Assembly: GCF_002455975.1 (NCBI RefSeq) | Contig: NZ_DKLM01000045.1 | Coordinates: 1 to 5,287, forward strand | Length of the DNA: 5,287 nucleotides | Origin: Clostridium sp. UBA6640 | GTDB taxonomy: Bacteria; Bacillota; Clostridia; Clostridiales; Clostridiaceae | Direction of reading: 5' to 3' | Part shown: positions 1 through 4,539 of the stretch, piece by piece | How the letters are laid out: each line of letters opens with the position of its first letter | Numbering within the stretch: position 1 is the first letter of the stretch | Notes under the pieces: generated by a model | Databases searched by the model: none | What the model was told of the DNA's origin: nothing | What the model saw: only the letters and a program-made list of their open reading frames with translations | Translations under genes and position numbers: made by a program

Positions 1-212
1 TAGTGTTAATAGTTGCAGTAAGCTTAGATAGGCTACTCAATATTGATAAATGGATATTTAGAACCCTTATTTGTTATTTTTATATAGCAAATGAAGGGTT
101 ATCTATTTTAGAAAATTGCGGATCATTAGGATTGCCAATACCAGAAAAAATAAGAGAAGCACTATTACAACTTAAGGAAGGGAATAAAAAAGAAATTAAG
201 AGAGAGGATTAG
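1..212 (+). CDS. Phage-type holin, C-terminal part (cut by window edge)
   Basis: This is the C-terminal 70 or so residues of a phage holin of the toxin-secretion/phage-lysis type (Phage_holin_4_1-like). Such holins are small membrane proteins that permeabilise the cytoplasmic membrane so that the endolysin can reach the wall. The frame is open to the left edge (first full codon at base 3), so the real start lies outside the window and the GTG at 3 is probably internal. Visible are a hydrophobic stretch (LIVAVSLDRLL), a second one (FRTLICYFYIANEGLSILEN), and the family-typical tail GLPIPEKIREALLQLK followed by a charged end. The sequence IANEGLSILEN...GLPIP is the main basis of the call. An SH3 fragment begins five bases after its stop, as expected for a holin-endolysin lysis cassette. 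The family is well supported; activity is unknown. Confidence 0.85.
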   Translation, partial: VLIVAVSLDRLLNIDKWIFRTLICYFYIANEGLSILENCGSLGLPIPEKIREALLQLKEGNKKEIKRED

Positions 213-216
213 GAAA

Positions 217-327
217 ATGGAAATAGGTATTGTTACTGCCAAAGGCGGTTTAAATGTAAGACGGAGTAAATCTATTAATAGCAAAATATTAGGTGGATTG
301 AAACATGGAGACAAAGTAAAATTCTAA
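217..327 (+). pseudogene. Endolysin remnant: N-terminal bacterial SH3 domain stub
   Basis: A 36-codon frame starts at ATG 217, with AGAGAGG at 201-207 inside the end of the holin gene as a plausible ribosome-binding site. The sequence IVTAKGGLNVRRSKSINSKI followed by LGGLKHGDKVKF is the first half of a bacterial SH3 (SH3b) domain; the usual form is LNVRSGPS...IG.L..G..V. In phage lysis cassettes such a domain binds peptidoglycan and is joined to an amidase, glycosidase or peptidase. Here the frame stops at 325-327, in the middle of the SH3 fold, and no catalytic domain follows before the convergent repressor remnant at 354. The likeliest reading is an endolysin whose distal part has been deleted. 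A functional 36-residue peptide is possible but less likely. Confidence 0.7.
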
Positions 328-353
328 CGGAAAGTTATCATTTATTTAAAATA

Positions 354-568
354 TTAAAAGTAAAGCTTAACTTCTGCGACAGAAGTAGAAAAAACGTCTG
401 CACTATCTAAATCTAGTTCTTCAGCTATTCGTTCAACCAAATCTATAGTTACATTCTTATTATACTTTTTTTATTTTTAAGCTTACTAAGGTAAGATTGT
501 GTTATTCTTAACCTTTTAGCAAGATATTTTTGCGACATTCTTTTTGACTTTCTTGCATTTTTTAACAT
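354..568 (-). pseudogene. XRE/Cro-CI family repressor, frameshifted
   Basis: On the minus strand, ATG at 568-566 is preceded by GAGGTAGG about six bases upstream. The first frame reads 39 residues and stops at 451-449. It contains a helix-turn-helix of the Cro/CI type: MSQKYLAKRL, then RITQSYLSKLK (residues 11-31), where the second helix carries the recognition residues. A different frame, joined at the run of seven A (plus-strand T run 466-472), continues with YNKNVTIDLVERIAEELDLD and ends at 354-356. Together the two parts make a normal compact HTH_3 protein of about 71 residues. One lost or two gained A bases would explain the break, so it is either a real mutation or an error in a homopolymer. 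It is divergent from the gene at 733 and convergent with the SH3 stub. A possible promoter on its strand is TATAAA at 607-602, about 34 bases before the ATG. Confidence 0.75.
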
Positions 569-663
569 TATCCTACCTCAAATTGTTTTGTCAATTGGAT
601 TTTTATACAAATTATTACAAAATAAAACTTAAAAATTGTATCTCGAAAGGACTATGTCGAAAT

Positions 664-678
664 ATTCCTGTCAGGAAT
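664..678. promoter_or_regulatory. Perfect 15-bp palindrome, candidate repressor operator
   Basis: ATTCCTG-T-CAGGAAT is a perfect inverted repeat with 7-base arms around one central base. It sits between the divergent XRE repressor remnant and the 57-codon gene, over the -35 region of the latter. Size, symmetry and position match an operator for a dimeric XRE-type repressor. An outer, imperfect pair (CTCGAAAGGA at 643-652 and TCCTTTTACGAG at 678-689) flanks it, which could be a second half-site pair or RNA structure. That the neighbouring repressor binds it is inferred. Confidence 0.5.
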
Positions 679-696
679 CCTTTTACGAGGTATAAT
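668..696 (+). promoter_or_regulatory. Promoter for the 57-codon gene
   Basis: A perfect -10 element TATAAT (691-696) lies 17 bases downstream of CTGTCA (668-673, four of six matches to TTGACA). Transcription would start near 703, leaving a leader of about 30 bases before ATG 733. The -35 element is inside the 15-bp palindrome, so a protein bound there would block RNA polymerase. Confidence 0.6.
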
Positions 697-732
697 TATA
701 TTGCATTTTAAAGTATAGTTGGAGGGGGAATT

Positions 733-906
733 ATGGGGAAATTTACATACAAAAACAAAAAATACATAGTAAAATTATGTGATTATAATTTTAAATATTA
801 CATCACAAAATATAGGGGATATACAATAATTTATTTCAATAAAACTTTGAATAGTAAAGAAAGATCTAGAATACTTCATAAAATAATAAGAAATTCTATG
901 GTATAA
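733..906 (+). CDS. Small basic protein of unknown function, phage-associated
   Basis: A 57-residue frame starts at ATG 733 with a very strong ribosome-binding site, GGAGGGGG at 721-728, only four bases upstream. A promoter lies at 668-696. These signals make it a likely expressed gene despite its size. I do not recognise the family. The protein is rich in lysine, tyrosine and isoleucine, has no signal peptide or membrane segment, and has one cysteine (residue 16). Its second half (YRGYTIIYFNKTLN, then SKERSRILHKIIRN) faintly recalls the part of ImmA/IrrE phage peptidases where a strand and N-x-x-L precede the catalytic helix. The HExxH residues are absent, so I do not assign that function. 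Its placement divergent from a repressor with a shared palindrome suggests a phage-regulated gene, such as an early or accessory gene. Confidence 0.6.
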   Translation: MGKFTYKNKKYIVKLCDYNFKYYITKYRGYTIIYFNKTLNSKERSRILHKIIRNSMV

Positions 907-1040
907 TTTTAAAATGCAATGTTAAAAAATATAAGAATGAATGAGAGATATTGTTTTAATATCTGTAAAAATTTAAATTATAATATTAAAAGTAGTTTTA
1001 TTACTAATTTTATTAAAAAAGATAGTTACACTCTATTGTA

Positions 1041-1067
1041 TTTACAACAATAGGATGATGGTATAAA
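1041..1067 (+). promoter_or_regulatory. Possible extended -10 promoter upstream of hflX
   Basis: TGG-TATAAA (1059-1067) matches an extended -10 (TGn plus five of six bases). TTTACA at 1041-1046 matches five of six bases of a -35, but the spacing is only 15 bases. If used, the transcript would start near 1074 and give hflX a leader of about 160 bases that includes the 1099-1115 palindrome. This is a weak call made by eye in AT-rich DNA. Confidence 0.3.
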
Positions 1068-1098
1068 ATTAAGTGAAGTTACAACTAATAACTGTAGC

Positions 1099-1115
1099 GG
1101 CGAACAGTGTTCGCC
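1099..1115. repeat. GC-rich 17-bp perfect palindrome in hflX upstream region
   Basis: GGCGAACA-G-TGTTCGCC has perfect 8-base arms around one base. It stands out because the surroundings are almost pure A and T. As RNA it could form a 7-bp stem with a 3-base loop. No T run follows, so it is not a standard terminator. It resembles the Gram-positive LexA box (CGAAC-N4-GTTCG), but the spacer here is three bases, not four. It could be a protein-binding site, an RNA hairpin in the hflX leader, or a member of a dispersed intergenic repeat. Confidence 0.6.
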
Positions 1116-1222
1116 ATATAAAATTGTAAATTGAGGCATACTAAGGGTAATAAATTAGGAAAGACTAAATTTATATAGTATTTTGAACAGTTATTTTACA
1201 TACTTAAATTGAAGTTTAAAAT

Positions 1223-1226
1223 GGAG
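1223..1226 (+). promoter_or_regulatory. Ribosome-binding site that selects the hflX TTG start
   Basis: GGAG at 1223-1226 is nine bases before TTG 1236. The in-frame alternatives TTG 1209, ATG 1221 and ATG 1227 have no comparable purine-rich site in front of them. Starting at 1236 also gives a protein beginning MINGN, which is how I recall clostridial HflX proteins beginning. Confidence 0.55.
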
Positions 1227-1235
1227 ATGATAATT

Positions 1236-3032
1236 TTGATAAATGGAAACGTTGAAAGTGTAAAAAAATCCATACTTAATAGATTAGATACAATATATGA
1301 AATGAAGATACCTAAAGATATGATATTTACAGAAGAGCTTGTAAATCTTTTAAATGAAGTTACTTTGGATTTAGAAAGAGAAATTAGTGTTGCTATAGAT
1401 AGAAAAGGAAATGTAATAGGAGTAGCAATTGGTGATAGTAGTACCGTAGACATCCCAATAATAGATGTTAAAGAAGGGAAATTATCAGGAGTTAGAGTAA
1501 TTCATACTCATCCTAATGGAAATCCTAAATTATCTGGATTAGACATATCTGCATTAATTAAGTTAAAGCTTGATGCTATGGTTGCAATTGGAATTAATAA
1601 TGAAGGTAACTTAAAATATCATATAGGATTTTGTGATGTAAACAATAATATTTTAGTTGAAGAAGAATTAGGATTTAAGACTACGGAAGATGTAATGAAG
1701 TTTAAGTTTTTAGATAAGGTTAAGCATATAGAAAGCCTTATCAAAGAAAATGATGTTATTGAGGATAATACAGAGAGAGCAATATTAGTTGGTACAGAAG
1801 ACGAAGAAAGCTTAGAAGAACTTGGTGAACTTACAAAGGCTTGTGAAGCTATTCCTGTATATTCAATACTTCAAAAGAGAAGCAAAAGTAAAATAGATCC
1901 TGCTTATTATATAGGTAGAGGTAAAGTAGAAGAGATAGCTTTAATAAGGCAATCGTTAAGAGCTAATGTGGTTATTTTTGATGAAGAGCTATCAGGGGCA
2001 CAGGTTAGAAATTTAGAAGGAGCATTAGGAGTAAAAGTTATAGATAGAACTACTCTGATACTAGAGATTTTTGCAAGAAGAGCTAAAACAAAAGAGGGAA
2101 AAATTCAAGTTGAGCTTTCACAGTTAAAGTACAGACTTTCAAGATTGGGAGGTCTAGGTACAGTACTTTCAAGAACTGGAGGAGGTATAGGTACAAGAGG
2201 TCCAGGAGAAAAGAAACTTGAGACAGATAAAAGACATATAAGAGAAACAATATATGACTTGACTAAAGAACTTGAAAGAATAAAGCATGTTAGAAATACA
2301 CAAAGAGAAAAGAGAAATAAAGATAGCATAGCTAAGATTTCTCTTGTAGGATATACTAACGCAGGTAAGTCAACGCTAAGAAATACTCTTTGCGATATTT
2401 ACCCGTTAAAATCTTCAAATATAAAGGAGAAAGTATTTGAGGCAGATATGTTATTTGCAACTCTAGATACTACTACTAGAGGAATACTACTTCCAGATAA
2501 TAGAGTAGCCACTATAACAGATACAGTAGGATTTATAAGAAAGCTTCCTCATGACCTAGTTGAAGCCTTTAAATCTACCTTAGAGGAGGTAATTTATTCA
2601 GATTTACTGCTGCATGTAGTAGATAGTTCTAGTGACAGTGCTGATAAGCAAATTGAAGTTGTTGAAGATGTTTTAAAAGAATTGAATGCTGGTGATAAAC
2701 CAACTATATTAGTTCTTAATAAAATAGACAGAGCTTCAGAAGAAAAATTACAGGATTTAAGAGAAAAATATAAGAACTATAAAATAATAGAAGTATCTGC
2801 AAGAGAAGGAATAAACCTAGAAAAGTTGTTAAATGAAAGTACAGAATTACTTCCTTATAAGTTAAGAGCGTTTAAGGTACTAATTCCATATGCAGATTCT
2901 AGTACTGTCGCATATCTTCATAGAAATGGGAAAGTTGATAGTGAAGAATATGCAGAAGAAGGAACAGTTATGATGGTTCAAGGTGATGAGGAAGTATACA
3001 ATAAATGTAAAGATTATATAATTGAAGAATAA
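1236..3032 (+). CDS. hflX: GTPase HflX with extra N-terminal JAMM/RadC-like region
   Basis: HflX is a ribosome-binding GTPase that splits stalled or stress-inactivated 70S ribosomes; some homologues give resistance to ribosome-targeting antibiotics. With TTG 1236 as start it has 598 residues, against about 420-430 for E. coli or Bacillus HflX. Residues 1 to about 175 are extra and contain H90-T-H92-P...S100-G-L-D103, the JAMM metalloprotease pattern. Residues from about 181 form the HflX N-terminal domain (RAILVG...IGRGKVEEI...FDEELSGAQ) with the glycine-rich GGGIGTRGPGE segment and a coiled linker. The G domain follows: G1 GYTNAGKST (372-380), G2 within the ATLDTTTRG segment, G3 D429-TVG, G4 N495-KID, G5 S521-ARE. 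The remainder is the C-terminal domain. All GTP-binding motifs are intact. The nearest upstream gene is phage-like and apparently unrelated; a strong terminator lies at 3180. Start alternatives are 1209, 1221 and 1227. Identity is very secure; the role of the N-terminal region is inferred. Confidence 0.95.
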   Translation: MINGNVESVKKSILNRLDTIYEMKIPKDMIFTEELVNLLNEVTLDLEREISVAIDRKGNVIGVAIGDSSTVDIPIIDVKEGKLSGVRVIHTHPNGNPKLSGLDISALIKLKLDAMVAIGINNEGNLKYHIGFCDVNNNILVEEELGFKTTEDVMKFKFLDKVKHIESLIKENDVIEDNTERAILVGTEDEESLEELGELTKACEAIPVYSILQKRSKSKIDPAYYIGRGKVEEIALIRQSLRANVVIFDEELSGAQVRNLEGALGVKVIDRTTLILEIFARRAKTKEGKIQVELSQLKYRLSRLGGLGTVLSRTGGGIGTRGPGEKKLETDKRHIRETIYDLTKELERIKHVRNTQREKRNKDSIAKISLVGYTNAGKSTLRNTLCDIYPLKSSNIKEKVFEADMLFATLDTTTRGILLPDNRVATITDTVGFIRKLPHDLVEAFKSTLEEVIYSDLLLHVVDSSSDSADKQIEVVEDVLKELNAGDKPTILVLNKIDRASEEKLQDLREKYKNYKIIEVSAREGINLEKLLNESTELLPYKLRAFKVLIPYADSSTVAYLHRNGKVDSEEYAEEGTVMMVQGDEEVYNKCKDYIIEE

Positions 3033-3179
3033 ACATACGCTTTCCAAAATGGAGTTATGATGAATAAAGATAATATTTTATATAGATTATTTTAAAAATC
3101 ATATATGAAAATAGTTGATGTCTTTTAATATTATAATTAAAATATTTAATGGCGAATATATATTCAGCTATACTTGAAC

Positions 3180-3219
3180 AAAACTGCTAACTGATTTTAA
3201 AGTTAGCAGTTTTAGTTTT
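3180..3219 (+). terminator. Strong intrinsic terminator after hflX
   Basis: AAAACTGCTAACT (3180-3192) and AGTTAGCAGTTTT (3201-3213) form a perfect 13-bp stem with an 8-base loop, followed by the T-rich AGTTTT. It lies 147 bases after the hflX stop, unusually far. The intervening 3033-3179 shows no convincing gene and is very AT-rich, with a 12-bp palindrome GAATATATATTC at 3154-3165. The stem is symmetric (A run before, T run after), so it could act on both strands. Confidence 0.85.
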
Positions 3220-3321
3220 ATAATAAGGAGTCTTGTTTATATCTTTAAATTGTTATTTTAGATGCCTAAAGATTTATAAATTGGAAAAATGGAAAAGATA
3301 ATTCCATAAGGAGGGATCATT

Positions 3322-3543
3322 ATGGAATATATTTGTCCACAGTGCAATGAAATAAAGAACTGTAATTATATATGCAGTAAATGTGGAGGAACTATGGAGG
3401 ATAAAGGAAGGGTGCAGGAGTACTATGGTCCTTATAGTGCAGATGCACCTATTGAGGATAATGGAAATAGTTGTACTCATGTTTTTCTATGTAATAAGTG
3501 TAATTTTATGGAAAGAAATAATGTAAAAAAGGTTATTATATAA
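3322..3543 (+). CDS. Small zinc-ribbon protein of unknown function
   Basis: This 73-residue protein is preceded by an ideal ribosome-binding site (AAGGAGGG at 3308-3315, six bases before the ATG), so it is very likely expressed. It carries paired cysteines at C5-x2-C8, C18-x2-C21 and C57-x2-C60, plus C14 and C51-x-H53. The first two pairs make a classic zinc ribbon. The last pair with C51/H53 could make a second metal site. Between them lies an aromatic, acidic linker (QEYYGPYSADAPIEDNG). There is no signal peptide or membrane segment, so it should be cytoplasmic. The hflX terminator separates it from hflX, so it probably has its own promoter, though I found no good one. A weak AT-rich hairpin with seven T (3544-3550) directly after the stop may help end its transcript. 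The metal-binding call is solid; the specific function (protein or nucleic-acid contact) is not known to me. Confidence 0.8.
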   Translation: MEYICPQCNEIKNCNYICSKCGGTMEDKGRVQEYYGPYSADAPIEDNGNSCTHVFLCNKCNFMERNNVKKVII

Positions 3544-3551
3544 TTTTTTTC

Positions 3552-3580
3552 ATGAACTTTTCTAACTTATATATTATAAT
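3552..3580 (+). promoter_or_regulatory. Candidate promoter with perfect TATAAT
   Basis: TATAAT at 3575-3580 is a perfect -10. The -35 at 17-base spacing (ATGAAC, 3552-3557) matches only three of six bases. Transcription would begin near 3587, just before the long inverted repeat starting at 3600, and could read through to the HEAT-repeat gene. Confidence 0.4.
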
Positions 3581-3599
3581 TGAATGTAAGGCATATTTT

Positions 3600-3730
3600 A
3601 AAATAACTAATCAGTATGTATTTCATTTTTATCATATTGTATAATTGCAATTCTAAGAGAGCTGGATTATAAAAGAAATCGTTTCATTGTCCAATGTAAA
3701 TATAAGATTTATTTTTTGATTAGTTATTTT
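3600..3730 (+). repeat. 131-bp segment closed by perfect 14-bp inverted repeats
   Basis: AAAATAACTAATCA (3600-3613) and TGATTAGTTATTTT (3717-3730) are exact reverse complements, separated by 103 bases. The right arm runs into a T-rich stretch (TTTTCTTTT). The interior contains smaller symmetric elements: AATTGCAATT (3643-3652), GAAATCGTTTC (3675-3685) and CATTG-TC-CAATG (3685-3696). It has no coding frame of note. It could be the closing stem of a structured RNA (leader of the HEAT gene or a small RNA) or a small mobile-type repeat with inverted ends. The symmetry is seen directly; the function is inferred. Confidence 0.6.
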
Positions 3731-3777
3731 CTTTTATATGTTAAATATTTTATTTCTCAGTTTAAGGTATTAAAGAT

Positions 3778-3785
3778 GAGGTGGG
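3778..3785 (+). promoter_or_regulatory. Ribosome-binding site that selects the HEAT-gene TTG start
   Basis: GAGGTGGG (3778-3785) lies seven bases before TTG 3793. The in-frame GTG at 3781 is inside this purine tract and has no site of its own, so the TTG is the better start. Confidence 0.6.
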
Positions 3786-3792
3786 AAAATTA

Positions 3793-4467
3793 TTGAATAA
3801 TGGTTTAGTGAAGTTTGATTGGAATTTTGCAGAAAAGTATAATAATGAAGAGATATCTTACTTTTTACATTTGGAAGGTAAATCCATAGAAGCTATAAGT
3901 ATTATTAGAAATTTGCAAAAATCTGAAGTGCAGAAGCATATAATAGCATGTAAGATAAAATATAGATATGTAGTTAAAAGCCAAAATATAGAGGAACTTT
4001 TTAAAACTTTATCAAAGGTGGGAAAGTCAGAAAGAATATATATATTAAATAGTCTAGACGTAGTTAATAAAACAAAACTTATAGATTACATATTAAAAAA
4101 TCATTTAGAAGTATCATTAAAAGAAAAAGAGTTTGGAATATGGGTACTTGGTGAACTTAGAGCTTCTCAATCAGTAGATTTCTTAATAAAATCTACAGTA
4201 CATAAATTTGTTAATATTAGAAGATTGTCCGTATCAGCTCTAGGAAAAATAGGAGATTCAAAAGGTGAGATGGCACTTCTAAGAGCGCTTCAAGATGAAA
4301 ATAATCAAGTAGTAAGTTATGCTATAAAATCTTTACAGAAAATAAAAAGTGAAAAAGCAGTAGAAAAAATAGATGAAATTTATAAAGTTAACGATAGACC
4401 TTATATAAAGAAGGCTTGTGAAGAGTTTCTAAATAGTTTTAAAGTGGCATCTTCAAAAAATGACTAA
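3793..4467 (+). CDS. HEAT-repeat protein with helix-turn-helix-like N-terminus
   Basis: The product is 224 residues from TTG 3793. The C-terminal half is built of HEAT repeats of the PBS-lyase type, about 30 residues each, at roughly 109-138 (EKEFGIWVLGEL), 139-169 (VNIRRLSVSALGKIGD), 170-199 (NQVVSYAIKSLQKI) and a shorter last one to 218. Such repeats form curved alpha-solenoids used for protein contacts. The N-terminal part (about 21-56, EGKSIEAISIIRNLQKSEVQKHI) has the spacing of a sigma-region-4 or helix-turn-helix unit, which hints at DNA binding; this is inference. No catalytic motif, signal peptide or membrane segment is visible. It is separated from the zinc-ribbon gene by a 131-bp inverted-repeat segment and from the next gene by 72 bases, so it may be a single-gene unit. 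I know of no experimentally defined role. An alternative start is GTG 3781 (228 residues). Confidence 0.8.
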   Translation: MNNGLVKFDWNFAEKYNNEEISYFLHLEGKSIEAISIIRNLQKSEVQKHIIACKIKYRYVVKSQNIEELFKTLSKVGKSERIYILNSLDVVNKTKLIDYILKNHLEVSLKEKEFGIWVLGELRASQSVDFLIKSTVHKFVNIRRLSVSALGKIGDSKGEMALLRALQDENNQVVSYAIKSLQKIKSEKAVEKIDEIYKVNDRPYIKKACEEFLNSFKVASSKND

Positions 4468-4506
4468 TCAGCATGTCATCTTTAATTAGCTATTTTATAT
4501 GTGTAA
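4460..4506 (+). repeat. Short relative of the 3600-3740 inverted-repeat element
   Basis: ACTAATCAGCATGT (4463-4476) differs at one base from ACTAATCAGTATGT (3606-3619). The following ATTAGCTATTTTATATGT resembles the right end of the larger element (ATTAGTTATTTT, then TATATGT). Only about eight bases separate the two ends here, against roughly 100 in the larger copy. CTAAT and ATTAG can pair as a short hairpin with T-rich sequence after it, so it may be a weak terminator for the HEAT gene, whose stop codon it overlaps. Confidence 0.4.
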
Positions 4507-4539
4507 ATTTATTATATTTTATGAGGAGGGATAAGGGAG

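Larger units (their letters stand above)
907..1235. other. Gene-free stretch between phage remnant and hflX
   Basis: About 330 bases without a convincing gene on either strand; stops are frequent in all frames. It contains two AT-rich inverted repeats: AGATATT/AATATCT at 946-952 and 958-964, and CTATTGT/ACAATAG at 1033-1039 and 1047-1053. It also has a possible extended -10 promoter at 1041-1067 and the GC-rich palindrome at 1099-1115. The boundary between decayed phage DNA and ordinary chromosome must lie here or slightly to the left. No direct repeat that would mark an attachment site was visible by eye. Confidence 0.6.

Noticed and set aside
567..594. Minus-strand promoter TTGACA (594-589) with GATAAT (572-567)
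   Set aside because: The match is good, but transcription would begin after the repressor's ATG at 568, so it cannot make that protein unless a later start is used; probably coincidental in AT-rich DNA.
919..1053. 44-codon plus-strand frame between the phage gene and hflX
   Set aside because: It has no ribosome-binding site before ATG 919, its composition is that of random AT-rich DNA, and it overlaps two inverted repeats.
1099..1115. LexA (SOS) box
   Set aside because: The half-sites CGAAC and GTTCG are right, but the spacer is three bases where the Gram-positive box has four; kept only as a palindrome of unknown role.
1073..1129. 18-codon GTG frame across the GC-rich palindrome, as a possible hflX leader peptide
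   Set aside because: No Shine-Dalgarno sequence precedes it, and a proposed promoter start lies at almost the same place; nothing supports translation.
1196..1453. 85-codon minus-strand frame
   Set aside because: It lies antisense to the start of hflX; serine- and isoleucine-rich low-complexity translation typical of a shadow frame.
2105..2329. 74-codon minus-strand frame
   Set aside because: Antisense to the conserved central part of hflX; no family resemblance.
3057..3095. 12-codon frame with GGAG upstream, just after hflX
   Set aside because: Too short to judge, with no recognisable sequence; the GGAG could be chance.
3274..3480. 68-codon minus-strand frame
   Set aside because: Antisense to the zinc-ribbon gene, whose cysteine pattern and ribosome-binding site are far more convincing.
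3671..3690. Catabolite (CcpA) site around GAAATCGTTTC
   Set aside because: The CG core is present, but the flanking bases do not fit the cre consensus on either side.
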